This document shows, piece after piece, positions 43,702 to 51,942 of a stretch of DNA of 64,000 nt. Position 1 is the stretch's first letter. Every line of letters starts with the position of its first letter. Source of the DNA: Nocardioides sp. NBC_00368 (GTDB taxonomy: Bacteria > Actinomycetota > Actinomycetes > Propionibacteriales > Nocardioidaceae). The notes beneath the pieces are model-generated. The model was not told the origin of the DNA, did no database searches, and worked only from the letters and a program-made list of their open reading frames with translations. Made by a program: the position numbers and the translations under genes. The DNA is taken from contig NZ_CP107970.1 in NCBI RefSeq assembly GCF_036090055.1, forward strand, positions 3,164,501 through 3,228,500, written 5' to 3'.

Positions 43702-43829
43702 GCCCCGCGGTACCAGTCGAACCACGGCACCGGCCGGGTATCCCTCATGCAACGGCCCGTGGTGGGTACCTCTCGGGCGTGAGGCCGGACGGCCCGCGTG
43801 CAAGAGCACCGTCGACGAGAGGGAGTGCC

Positions 43830-44237
43830 GTGCACACCGTCGTGGAACTGTTGAAGACCTACCCCAAGGACCTGGGCGGCATCGATACCGCCCAGCTCGC
43901 CAAGACGATCCAGTCGCTGATCGAATGCGGCCAGGCGTGCACCGCGTGCGCCGACGCCTGCCTGAGCGAGGACGGCGTGGCGGATCTGGCCAAGTGCATT
44001 CGCACCAACCTGGACTGCGCCGACGCGTGCTCGGCGACCGCCAACATCCTGTCGCGCCACACCGGTTACGACGCCAACCTCACCCGGGCTTTCTTGGAGG
44101 CGTGTGCGACCGCATGCAAGGCCTGCGGCGACGAGTGCGCTCGCCATGCCGACATGCACGAGCACTGCCGCGTCTGCGCCGACGCGTGCCGAGTCTGCGA
44201 GCAGGCCTGCCGCGACCTGCTCGTGAAGCTGGGCTGA
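43830..44237 (+). CDS. Cys-rich four-helix-bundle copper-binding protein (Csp/DUF326)
   Basis: 135 residues with 17 Cys, mostly in CxxxC or CxxC spacing along helices (ECGQACTACADACL, DCADACSA, ACATACKACGDECA, HCRVCADACRVCEQAC). This matches the copper storage protein family, which packs Cu(I) inside a four-helix bundle. No signal peptide is seen, so it is a cytosolic (Csp3-like) form. GTG 43830 has GGGA 6 nt upstream. It converges with copA 10 nt away. Confidence 0.92.
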   Translation: MHTVVELLKTYPKDLGGIDTAQLAKTIQSLIECGQACTACADACLSEDGVADLAKCIRTNLDCADACSATANILSRHTGYDANLTRAFLEACATACKACGDECARHADMHEHCRVCADACRVCEQACRDLLVKLG

Positions 44238-44247
44238 CCGTCAGCAC

Positions 44248-46656
44248 CTACGAACGGACAGCCGGATCAGGACCCGTCCGAGACGGCTCGTCTGCGGTTG
44301 CCGGGGCCGGCAACCGCAGACGCCGCAGCAGGAGCGCGTTGACGGCGACCAGGAAGCTCGAACCCGACATCGAGAGCGCGGCGATCTCCGGGCGGAGCAT
44401 CAGCCCGAAGGCCGGTACGAAAACACCGGCAGCGATCGGCAGGGCGACGGCGTTGTAACCCACCGCCCAGCCCAGGTTCTGACGCATCTTGCGCAACGTG
44501 CCGCGGCCGATGACCAGGGCGACGGGAACGTCGAGCGGGTCGGACCGCATGAGGACGACGTCGGCGGCCTCGATGGCCACGTCGGTCCCGGCCCCGACCG
44601 CGATCCCGACATCGGCCTGCACGAGCGAGGGCGAGTCGTTCACCCCGTCGCCCACCATCGCGACGACCCGGCCCTCGGCCTGCAGCTTCTCGACCTGCTC
44701 GGCCTTGTCCTGCGGCAGCACCTCGGCGATCACCGTGTCGATGCCGAGCTCGGCGGCGATCCGTTCCGCGGTGGCCCGGTTGTCGCCGGTGAGCATGACC
44801 ACGTGGATGCCGGCCTCGTGCAGGGCCGCCACGGCGGCGGTGGAGGTCTTCCGGATGGCGTCGGCGATGCCGACCACGGCGACCGCACGGCCGTCGACGG
44901 CCACGAAGATCGCGGTGCGTCCGCCCGCGGCGATCTCGTCGCGCCGACCACCCAGATCTCCGTCGTCGATGCCCTCGGACTCGAGCAGGCGACGGTTGCC
45001 GACGGCGACCCGGTGCCCGTCGACCTCGGCGACGGCACCGATTCCGGTGACGTTGCGGAAGCCGGTCGCGCGCAACCGCGGGACACCGGCCTCGTCGACG
45101 TACCTGACGACGGCGCGAGCCAGCGGGTGCTCGGACTCGCGCTCGACGGCACCGGCCAGCGCCAGCAGGCGCGTACGGTCGATGTCGCCGAGGACGACAT
45201 CGGTCACCTCCGGCTCCCCCTTGGTCAGGGTGCCGGTCTTGTCCATGACGACGGTGTCGATACGTGCAGAGGTCTCGATGGCAGTGGCGTTCTTGAACAG
45301 GATCCCGCGTTTCGCGCCCAGACCGGAGCCGACCATGATGGCGGTCGGCGTCGCGAGACCGAGGGCGTCGGGGCAGGTGATCACCACGACTGTGATCGCG
45401 AACAGCAGCGCCGTCGTGACCTCGGCGCCGGCGGCCCACCAGACCATGAAGGTGGCGGCTCCACCGATCAGCGCGACGAGCACCAGCCAGAAGGCGGCCC
45501 GGTCGGCAAGCCGCTGGCCAGGCGCCTTGGAGTTCTGTGCCTGCTGCACCAGCGCCACGATCTGCGCGAGCGCGGTGTCCGCGCCGACCTTGGCCGCACG
45601 CACACGCAGCGTCCCGCTCGCGTTGACGGTGGCACCGATGACCGCGTCCCCCGGTGCCTTGTGGACCGGCAGGCTCTCCCCGGTCACCATGGACTCGTCG
45701 ACCTCGGACTCGCCCTCCTCCACGACGCCGTCGGTGGCGATCTTCGCCCCCGGACGGACGAGCAGCAGGTCTCCGACCCTCACCTCCGAGGTCGGCATGT
45801 CGACAAATTGACCGTCGCGGATCACCGTTGCCTGGGGCGGGGCGAGATCGAGCAGCGTACGGATGGCGTCGTTCGCTCCGCCGCGGGCGCGCATCTCGAA
45901 CCAGTGGCCCAGCAGCACGAACGCCGCCAGCACGGTCGCGGCCTCGTAGAAGACCTCGCCTCCGCCGGTCAGGGTGACCCCGAGGGAGTAGAGCCAGCCG
46001 GCGCCGATGGCGACCGCGACCAGCACCATCATGTCGAGAGTGCGCGCCTTGAGCGCGCGCCAGGCTCCGTCGAAGAAGATCCAGGACGAGTAGAAGACCA
46101 CCGGGATCGACAGGACCAGGCTGAACACGTCGTCGCGCAGCCCGAACGGCGCCGGCGCGTCGAAGCCGAAGACCTCACGTCCGATCGGCGACCAGAGCAG
46201 GATCGGGATCGAGAGCACGAGGGCCACCAGGAACCGGTTGCGCATGTCGGTGACCATGTCGGCCATCGACATGCCCTCGTGACCCCCGTGACCCATCGCC
46301 TCGTGCGGCGACATCGTGGGAGCGTGCTCGTGGTCGGCGTGGGCCGCGTGGTCGTCGGGAGAGGCGAGGGGGTCGCAGATGTGGCCGGGCACCGACTGCC
46401 CGGCGCAGTGATAGCCGCACTCGCGGACCCAGTCACGCAGCTGCGTCACGTCGGTACGTTGCGGATCGAACGTGACGGTCGCCGTCTGCGCGACCGGATT
46501 GGCCTCCACACCGAGGACACCCGGCCGCCGCCCGAGAACGGACTCCGCCACCGCCTTGCTCGATGCCCATTGGACTCCCGAGACCTCGAGGACGGCTGTG
46601 GCCGCTCCGCCGTGGCTGCTGTCTGGATCACGGTGGTGCTGATGCTCGTGGTTCAT
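44248..46656 (-). CDS. copA: P1B-type copper-translocating ATPase
   Basis: 802 residues. The N-terminus has a His-rich start, a ferredoxin-like HMA domain whose metal loop reads GVQWASSKAV instead of GMTCASC, and a His/Met-rich segment (about 105-130). The ATPase core shows TGES, CPDALG in the transmembrane metal site, DKTGTLTKGEP, HP in ESEHPLARA and GDGVNDSPSLVQADVG. CPD instead of CPC or CPH at the channel site leaves exact metal choice open (Cu(I), Cu(II) or other). A CsoR-type operator upstream and copper neighbours favour copper export. ATG overlaps a copZ remnant's stop. Confidence 0.92.
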   Translation of the reverse strand: MNHEHQHHRDPDSSHGGAATAVLEVSGVQWASSKAVAESVLGRRPGVLGVEANPVAQTATVTFDPQRTDVTQLRDWVRECGYHCAGQSVPGHICDPLASPDDHAAHADHEHAPTMSPHEAMGHGGHEGMSMADMVTDMRNRFLVALVLSIPILLWSPIGREVFGFDAPAPFGLRDDVFSLVLSIPVVFYSSWIFFDGAWRALKARTLDMMVLVAVAIGAGWLYSLGVTLTGGGEVFYEAATVLAAFVLLGHWFEMRARGGANDAIRTLLDLAPPQATVIRDGQFVDMPTSEVRVGDLLLVRPGAKIATDGVVEEGESEVDESMVTGESLPVHKAPGDAVIGATVNASGTLRVRAAKVGADTALAQIVALVQQAQNSKAPGQRLADRAAFWLVLVALIGGAATFMVWWAAGAEVTTALLFAITVVVITCPDALGLATPTAIMVGSGLGAKRGILFKNATAIETSARIDTVVMDKTGTLTKGEPEVTDVVLGDIDRTRLLALAGAVERESEHPLARAVVRYVDEAGVPRLRATGFRNVTGIGAVAEVDGHRVAVGNRRLLESEGIDDGDLGGRRDEIAAGGRTAIFVAVDGRAVAVVGIADAIRKTSTAAVAALHEAGIHVVMLTGDNRATAERIAAELGIDTVIAEVLPQDKAEQVEKLQAEGRVVAMVGDGVNDSPSLVQADVGIAVGAGTDVAIEAADVVLMRSDPLDVPVALVIGRGTLRKMRQNLGWAVGYNAVALPIAAGVFVPAFGLMLRPEIAALSMSGSSFLVAVNALLLRRLRLPAPATADEPSRTGPDPAVRS

Positions 46657-46772
46657 GCCGTGCCGTCCTCCACCAGTTGGTATCCCGCCTCGACGACGGC
46701 TGCGGCCACCTCGTCGGGGTCGGTTCGCGCGAAGCGTCGATCCTCATGAGGGACTCCTTCATCAGGATACCC
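46653..46772 (-). pseudogene. copZ remnant (C-terminal half of a heavy-metal-associated domain)
   Basis: In-frame stretch of 39 residues with no start codon, ending TDPDEVAAAVVEAGYQLVED and stopping at a TGA that overlaps the copA ATG. The last part matches the final helix and strand of CopZ/HMA domains (EAGYxLV). The N-terminal half with MxCxxC is missing; an in-frame TAG lies just upstream at 46773-46775. Looks like a decayed copper chaperone gene. An ATG at 46748 with a GGAG lies in another frame. Confidence 0.6.
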
Positions 46773-46783
46773 CTATGGGGTAC
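46767..46783 (-). promoter_or_regulatory. CsoR-type copper operator upstream of copA
   Basis: TACCCC (46768-46773) and GGGGTA (46777-46782) form a perfect palindrome around TAT, the form recognised by Cu(I)-responsive CsoR repressors. It lies 112 nt upstream of copA, next to the copZ remnant. No csoR gene is in the window, so the repressor must be encoded elsewhere. Confidence 0.72.
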
Positions 46784-46792
46784 TCCGGCAAG

Positions 46793-46907
46793 GCCCGAAT
46801 GTCCTCCGGGCGCGGGCCTTAGTACCACTCACGAGGTCCTTGTTGCTCTGCTGGTTCCCCAGCCCGCTTGTGAAGATGGAGAGAGTTCCACCGAGAGGAG
46901 CAGAGCC
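46793..46907 (+). promoter_or_regulatory. Shared leader element, copy A
   Basis: About 115 bp upstream of the gene at 46908, homologous along its length to 49743-49858 before the multicopper oxidase. Conserved blocks are TCCTCYGGGCGCG, GGNCCTTNGNACC (46814-46826), CGCTTGTGAAGATG and CCGAGAGGAGCAGAG with the ribosome site. GGGCCTTAGTACC resembles a DosR/OsdR-type box but is imperfect. Confidence 0.6.
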
Positions 46908-47351
46908 ATGCCGTGGACCACGACCGGCGTCAGTCGCGTCGGCTCTTCGAATGCCCGGCGGCGAACCGTCGACAACACCCGACCGGAGCCCGCGAGCCGA
47001 TGGAAGACGATTCGCGACACCGTCGGCGCGGTGACGGGCACCGTCCTGGGAATCGCTCCTCATGTCCTGCATCACATCGGACTCCTCGCGGGGGCGGCGC
47101 TGATCACCGGCACCACAGGCAACGTTCTGTTCTACGCGATCGGCCTGCTGCTCTCGGTGCCGATGCTGCGGCGCCTGCACCGGCGGTTCCGGTCGCTGTG
47201 GGCCCCCACGATCGCGGTCGTCGTGTTCACCGGCTTGTTCTCCGTGTCTGCCTTCGTGATCGGACCGGCGATCTCTGGCGACGACGACAACCCACCGCCC
47301 TCGACCCCGACGGACCACGGCCCGGGTTCTAGGGACGAGCACGGCCACTGA
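46908..47351 (+). CDS. Hypothetical two-to-three-helix membrane protein of the copper island
   Basis: 147 residues. A basic N-terminus is followed by helices at about 40-62 (VTGTVLGIAPHVLHHIGLLAGA), 68-80 (VLFYAIGLLLSV) and 97-118 (TIAVVVFTGLFSVSAFVIG), with an Asp/Pro/His tail ending EHGH. His pairs in HVLHHIG and the tail could bind metal. GGAG lies 7 nt before the ATG within a leader shared with the multicopper oxidase, so the two are likely co-regulated. Its 3' end overlaps the convergent ABC permease gene by 23 nt. Confidence 0.72.
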   Translation: MPWTTTGVSRVGSSNARRRTVDNTRPEPASRWKTIRDTVGAVTGTVLGIAPHVLHHIGLLAGAALITGTTGNVLFYAIGLLLSVPMLRRLHRRFRSLWAPTIAVVVFTGLFSVSAFVIGPAISGDDDNPPPSTPTDHGPGSRDEHGH

Positions 47352-48861
47352 ACGCCGACGCTGCCGACGAGGTCCTCCCCGCGTTGGACCGCCACCACAG
47401 AAGGCTGGTGAGCACGGCGAGCGCGAGCAGCCAGATGCCGGCGTACAGCAGCGGCGTCAGCTCGTCGAACGACGGAGTGAGCGCGCCGTCGAGGACCAAC
47501 CGCGTGCCTCCGTACGCCGGAAGCCATCTCGCCCACGGGTCCGGCTGGGCACTCAGCATCGGGCTCTGAGAGATCCCCACGTCGAGGAACGGCAGGAGGA
47601 AGGCGATGAACACTCCGCTCACTCGACCGAAGAGCGGTCCGACGAGCACCCCGAGGAGGGCGTACGTGCCGGCGACCAGCACATTCCCCAAGGCGTAGAC
47701 GGCCCAGTCAGCCGGGGAGAAGACCGCAGCGGTCACGGCGAGCGACACCGCTGCCGCGCCCAGCACCGCGGCACCGATCGTGGTCAGCCGGACGGCGAGG
47801 AGGACGCCCGGACGCAGCCCCGCCAGGCACAGCCTGCGATCGGTCTCTCCCGTGGCGAGGATCGTGAACAGGCCGACCAGCATGGCCAGCGACGCCACGG
47901 CGATGGGAGCCATCGTTCCCGCATGGATCTCGGCAGGGTCGAACATCCTCACCACCAGGCGACCGTTCTCGCGCACCGCGATGCCGGTGTGCCCGTGCGG
48001 CGTGATGACATCGGAGAGCACGATGAACACCGCGGGCACGACCGCCAGCAGCGCCCACATGGCCGGGTTGCGGACCAGCTCCCGCATGCCCAGGCCGAGG
48101 CTTCGGCGGTACTGGTCACTGCGGGATCCGGCCGCGTGCCTGCTCCGACGGTTGCCCCGGCCGACGGCCGAGGTGCGCGCGATGAGCAGCGCCGAGCCGC
48201 CCAGCGACACTGCCACCCAGGCAACGCTTATGCCCACGTCGCCCAGCCAGGCCGCGTGCCCTGACGGGGTGTCGGCCACCCACAGCGAGATGAAGTGGGT
48301 GGGCAGCAAGCGGGTGACAGGACTGTCGCTCGAGGACAGGGTCGGTCCGAAGAAGACGTCGAGGATCCAGACGAAGAGCACGACGACCGTGCCGTTCACC
48401 GGGTCGCGCGCGATGCCGCCCACCGCGGCGCCGATGCCGAGGTAGACCAACGCGAACATGGTGGTGCCGATGATCAGGCGGCCCGGGTGGTCCAAGGGCT
48501 CGCGCAGTGCCAGCACGGCCAGCGACACGGCGGTGGCGACCACTGCCAGAAAGGCCCCGGTCAGGAGCCGGGCGACGACGAGCGTCCGTGGCCGAGCTCC
48601 GCACAACAGCAGGCGGCGGTCGGCGTCCCGGGCGGCCGAGACCTGGAAGTACATGGCCACCGCGGCGAGGAATCCGGCCGCCCAGCCCGCCGTGGCCTGC
48701 TCCAACGCTGTGCCGTCACCACCGAGGAGCCGCGCCGCGTCCGCGAGCGAGTCAGCCGCGACGAGGACGAAGACGACCGGGACCAGCACCAGGACGACCA
48801 GGTTGGTGGAGTTCCTCGCGTAGTCACGCAGGAAACCGCGGGCGAGGACCCACCAGGTCAC
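47329..48861 (-). CDS. ABC transporter permease
   Basis: 510 residues with about 12 hydrophobic segments in two halves. Each half starts with LARGFLRDYARN- or MRELVRNPAM-like coupling sequence, as in ABC-2 exporters fused in tandem. It follows its ATPase with a 4-nt GTGA overlap. Location within copper genes and opposite a multicopper oxidase suggests export of a copper-related substrate or maturation of a surface cuproprotein (NosFY-like logic), but the substrate cannot be read. Confidence 0.84.
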   Translation of the reverse strand: MTWWVLARGFLRDYARNSTNLVVLVLVPVVFVLVAADSLADAARLLGGDGTALEQATAGWAAGFLAAVAMYFQVSAARDADRRLLLCGARPRTLVVARLLTGAFLAVVATAVSLAVLALREPLDHPGRLIIGTTMFALVYLGIGAAVGGIARDPVNGTVVVLFVWILDVFFGPTLSSSDSPVTRLLPTHFISLWVADTPSGHAAWLGDVGISVAWVAVSLGGSALLIARTSAVGRGNRRSRHAAGSRSDQYRRSLGLGMRELVRNPAMWALLAVVPAVFIVLSDVITPHGHTGIAVRENGRLVVRMFDPAEIHAGTMAPIAVASLAMLVGLFTILATGETDRRLCLAGLRPGVLLAVRLTTIGAAVLGAAAVSLAVTAAVFSPADWAVYALGNVLVAGTYALLGVLVGPLFGRVSGVFIAFLLPFLDVGISQSPMLSAQPDPWARWLPAYGGTRLVLDGALTPSFDELTPLLYAGIWLLALAVLTSLLWWRSNAGRTSSAASAFSGRARP

Positions 48862-49535
48862 CGCGGGACCGCCTTCCCGTCGCGGATCTCCACGATCCGG
48901 TCGAAGCGGTCCTCATCGACGACGAAGTGGCTCACGATCAGGGCGCTGCGGCCCGCGGCCCGCCGCTCGGCGACCAGGTCCCAGAACTTCAGGTACGTGT
49001 CGAAGTCGAATCCCGCATAAGGCTCATCCAGCAACAGCACCTCGGGATCGGCCAGAAGCGCCAGGGACAGGTTGAGCTTGGCCAGCGTGCCACCGGACAG
49101 CTCATCGGCTCGTACGTCGGCATAGCGGGCGAAGCCCAAGGTCTCGTACAGGCTCTCGGCCGAGGTGCGAGCCTGCGCGGACGTGAGCCCGTAGGCGGCG
49201 CCGAACAGCTCGACATGGTCGTCGCAGGTCAGCCGTCCGTACACCTGCGGCACCTGTGGGCAGTACCCGAGGCGGCCGTCGTGGGTCACCGTCCCCTCGT
49301 CCTGAGCCAGGGCGCCGACGAGGATCTTCATCACGGTGGACTTCCCCGACCCGTTCTCGCCGACGAGGCCCACCACCTCACCCGCACCGAGTTCCAGGTC
49401 GATCCCACGCAGCACCGGGTGCCGGCGCCGACGAGGCCACCAGCCTCGACGGAACGACTTCACGATCCCCGCGGCAACCAGCACATCTCTCGCCGCTACG
49501 GGCTCGCGCGTCGAGCTCGGCTCCGCGGTGCTCAT
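48858..49535 (-). CDS. ABC transporter ATP-binding protein
   Basis: 225 residues: Walker A GENGSGKSTVMKIL, Q-loop YCPQVPQVY, signature LSGGTLAKLNLSLAL, Walker B VLLLDEPYAGFD, switch His in VSHFVVDED. ABC-2 exporter type. It sits between a 29-residue His-rich peptide gene (7-nt gap) and the permease (overlapping), forming a three-gene minus-strand operon divergent from the multicopper oxidase. Confidence 0.92.
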   Translation of the reverse strand: MSTAEPSSTREPVAARDVLVAAGIVKSFRRGWWPRRRRHPVLRGIDLELGAGEVVGLVGENGSGKSTVMKILVGALAQDEGTVTHDGRLGYCPQVPQVYGRLTCDDHVELFGAAYGLTSAQARTSAESLYETLGFARYADVRADELSGGTLAKLNLSLALLADPEVLLLDEPYAGFDFDTYLKFWDLVAERRAAGRSALIVSHFVVDEDRFDRIVEIRDGKAVPR

Positions 49536-49542
49536 CGTTCGC

Positions 49543-49632
49543 CTAGTGGCGCGAGTGCGGGTCGCGCCGATGGTCGGCGTCCTGATGCTCGCTCCCGCCG
49601 CCGCCGTGCAGGCCCGGGTTCGAGGTCTTCAT
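49543..49632 (-). CDS. His-rich 29-residue peptide heading the ABC operon
   Basis: ATG 49632 has GAGGAG with a 7-nt spacer. It encodes 29 residues: a short MKTSNPGLHGGGG start and a His/Asp/Arg-rich end with six His in all, finishing HSRH. It stops 7 nt before the ABC ATPase ATG. No signal peptide or helix. Strong ribosome site and tight spacing favour translation; a copper-binding or translational-coupling role is inferred from His content and context. Confidence 0.55.
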   Translation of the reverse strand: MKTSNPGLHGGGGSEHQDADHRRDPHSRH

Positions 49633-49724
49633 CGGTCGTCTCCTCTACGTCCGGCGGTCGAGCCGCCCGACTTCAGCCTGGACCGGGACACCGTCCGTGG
49701 CGAGGGTAGTTGGGTGACACCCCG

Positions 49725-49858
49725 GGGGCCGTTGGTCCCGGGCGAAGGTCCTCTGGGCGCGTGGTCCTTCGACCCCGGACGAGATTCCTGGTGCCCTGCT
49801 GCTTCCTCCCGCCGCTTGTGAAGATGACGCGGAGGGCTTGGCCGAGAGGAGCAGAGTC
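49725..49858 (+). promoter_or_regulatory. Shared leader element, copy B, with DosR-like box
   Basis: The part from 49743 is homologous to 46793-46907 (see copy A): GGTCCTTCGACCCC at 49763-49776, then the CGCTTGTGAAGATG block and the ribosome site. Upstream, GGGGCCGTTGGTCCC (49725-49739) resembles the DosR/OsdR consensus (GGGAC-like half sites). Redox or hypoxia control of the oxidase is possible but unproven. Confidence 0.5.
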
Positions 49859-51334
49859 ATGTGGCAGGACCCTGAGATCGGGCGGCGGGCTGTCTTGCGC
49901 GGGGCCCTCGGAGTCCTGGCGGCCGGGGCCTTCGGCTCGTGCGACGGCTCGGGCAGTCCGGGCAAGTCCCGACTCGTCGGACCGCACTCGGAAGCGGTTC
50001 GTGCCGCCGAGCGGTTACGCCGTGCGCCGGAGCAGCGTGTCGTGACCCGGAAGATCACCGCTCGGGAGAGCGTCGTGGATCTGGGCGGCAGGACGGTGCG
50101 GACCTGGACGTACGACGACGCCCTCCCCGGGCCCGGGCTGCGGACGAGGGCCGGCGATCTGCTGCGGGTCGAGCTCACCAACGACCTCCCCCACGAGACG
50201 AGCATCCACTGGCACGGGCTGGCGTTGAGCAACGACATGGACGGCGTGCCGGGCCTGACCCAAGATCCGATCGGCGCCGGATCGAGGTTCGTCTACGAGT
50301 TCACCACCACCGACCCTGGGACGTACTTCTTCCACCCGCACACCGGGGTACAGCTCGATCGCGGCCTGTACGGCGTGCTGATCGTCGACGACCCCGACGA
50401 GCCGGGTGACTACGACCAGGAGTGGGTCGTCGTCCTCGACGACTGGATCGACGGCACCGGCAGGACACCCGACGACGTGCTCGATCGCCTGGCAGCGAGC
50501 ATGGGGCACGGCGGGATGATGGGCCAGACGATGCACTCCCCACTGCTGGGAAGCGCCGGAGACGTCGACTACCCGCTCTACCTGGTCAACGGACGCACCC
50601 CGCGTGCTCCGGTGACCTTGACCGGTCGTCCCGGACAGCGGGCCCGGATCCGGATCGTCAACGCCGGCTCCGACACCGCCTTCCGGGTCGCCCTCGGCGG
50701 CCACCGGCTGACGGTCACCCACTCCGACGGGTTCCCGGTGACACCGGTCGCCACCGATGCCCTGCTGATCGGCATGGGCGAGCGGTACGACGTGATCGTC
50801 GATCTCGCTGACGGCGTGTTCCCTCTGGTCGCGCAGGCTGAGGGCAAGTCCGGTGCCGGCCTGGCGCTGGTGCGCACCGGCGCGGGCGCCGCGCCGTCAA
50901 CGGGGACGACGGTTCGTGAGCTCGATCGACGGGTCCTGCTGGGTACCGACCTGGCTGTGGCCGACAGTGCGCGGCTGGGCTCGCGAAGGATCGACAGAAA
51001 CCTGGAGGCGGTGCTCGGCGGGGGCATGATGTCCTACCGGTGGACGATCAACGGCGCGGCGTTCCCCGACAGCGATCCCCTGACGGTGACGCAGGGCGAA
51101 CGGGTCAGACTCCACGTACGGAACACCTCGATGATGTTCCACCCGATGCACCTGCACGGGCACACCTTCGCCCTCGCCGGGAGCGGCGTACGCAAGGACA
51201 CGGTGGTCGTGCGCCCACATCAGAGCCTCGAGGTCGATCTCCAGGCCGACAACCCCGGCCAGTGGGCGCTGCACTGCCACAACGTCTACCACGCCGAAAC
51301 CGGCATGATGACCGTGCTCTCCTACCGGCGATGA
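49859..51334 (+). CDS. Multicopper oxidase (CueO/laccase-like), Tat-exported
   Basis: 491 residues. Tat-type signal (RRAVLRGALGVLAAGAFGSC), possibly lipidated at the Cys. All four copper-binding blocks are present: HWHG, HPHTG, HPMHLHGH and HCHNVYHAETGM, with HCH and the axial Met for the type 1 site. A Met/His-rich loop (MGHGGMMGQTMHS) may bind extra Cu(I), as in CueO. It probably oxidises toxic Cu(I) outside the membrane. Start at 49859 sits after GAGAGGAG in a leader shared with the gene at 46908. Confidence 0.95.
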   Translation: MWQDPEIGRRAVLRGALGVLAAGAFGSCDGSGSPGKSRLVGPHSEAVRAAERLRRAPEQRVVTRKITARESVVDLGGRTVRTWTYDDALPGPGLRTRAGDLLRVELTNDLPHETSIHWHGLALSNDMDGVPGLTQDPIGAGSRFVYEFTTTDPGTYFFHPHTGVQLDRGLYGVLIVDDPDEPGDYDQEWVVVLDDWIDGTGRTPDDVLDRLAASMGHGGMMGQTMHSPLLGSAGDVDYPLYLVNGRTPRAPVTLTGRPGQRARIRIVNAGSDTAFRVALGGHRLTVTHSDGFPVTPVATDALLIGMGERYDVIVDLADGVFPLVAQAEGKSGAGLALVRTGAGAAPSTGTTVRELDRRVLLGTDLAVADSARLGSRRIDRNLEAVLGGGMMSYRWTINGAAFPDSDPLTVTQGERVRLHVRNTSMMFHPMHLHGHTFALAGSGVRKDTVVVRPHQSLEVDLQADNPGQWALHCHNVYHAETGMMTVLSYRR

Positions 51335-51362
51335 CCGAGCTCGCAAGGGGCGCGGACCGAGG

Positions 51363-51926
51363 TCACAGGGCGCCGACGGCGCGGAGGACGAACTCCTCGA
51401 TCCGCTCGGCCGGGAGGTGGCGGGTGCCGAGGACGGCGTGGACGAGGGCGAGGGTGGCATCGACGTCGGCGACGACGAAGATGCCCTGCTCGGCGCCCTC
51501 CTGGAGGATCTCGGCGAGAACCTGCTCGACGGCGACGACGTGCTCGCGGATCTCCTGGCGGGCCTCCTCGGGGAGCCCGCCGTAGACCTGGGGACCGAAG
51601 CCCATGTGGAACTTCTCGCCCAGCGCGAGGTGGTTGCGTACGTAGATCCGCAGCCGCTCCGCCGGATGCTCGCTCGCGGCGAGCTGGGCCTGCAGCGACG
51701 CGACGTACTCCGCGGTCTCGTGGGTCGCGAACGCGACCATCACTGCATCGCGATCCTTGAAGTGGTGGTAGATCGCAGTGCGCCCGATGTCGGCACGCTG
51801 GGCGAGCTTCGACATGGTGACGGCGTCATAGCTGCCCTCGGCCATCAGTTCCGCGAAGGCCGCGAAGATCCGCTCGCGCACCAACCTGCGGTGCTCGGCG
51901 ACGTTCTCGGCGGCGATACGGGGCAC
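51363..51926 (-). CDS. TetR-family regulator
   Basis: 187 residues; HTH region RLVRERIFAAFAELMAEGSYDAVTMSKLAQRADIGRTAIYHHFKDRDAVM. It follows the heme oxygenase gene by 16 nt and is probably in the same transcript. The promoter region carries two palindromes suitable for TetR binding, so it is likely an autorepressor of the heme oxygenase operon. GTG 51926 is the best start, with AGGG 10 nt upstream; upstream in-frame sequence overlaps the heme oxygenase gene. Confidence 0.9.
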   Translation of the reverse strand: MPRIAAENVAEHRRLVRERIFAAFAELMAEGSYDAVTMSKLAQRADIGRTAIYHHFKDRDAVMVAFATHETAEYVASLQAQLAASEHPAERLRIYVRNHLALGEKFHMGFGPQVYGGLPEEARQEIREHVVAVEQVLAEILQEGAEQGIFVVADVDATLALVHAVLGTRHLPAERIEEFVLRAVGAL

Positions 51927-51942
51927 GAGGACGAACCCTAGT

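Noticed and set aside
43702..43829. CsoR-like site upstream of the Csp gene (GTATCCC ... GGGTACC)
   Set aside because: Half sites are 20 nt apart and imperfect, unlike the compact perfect palindrome before copA.
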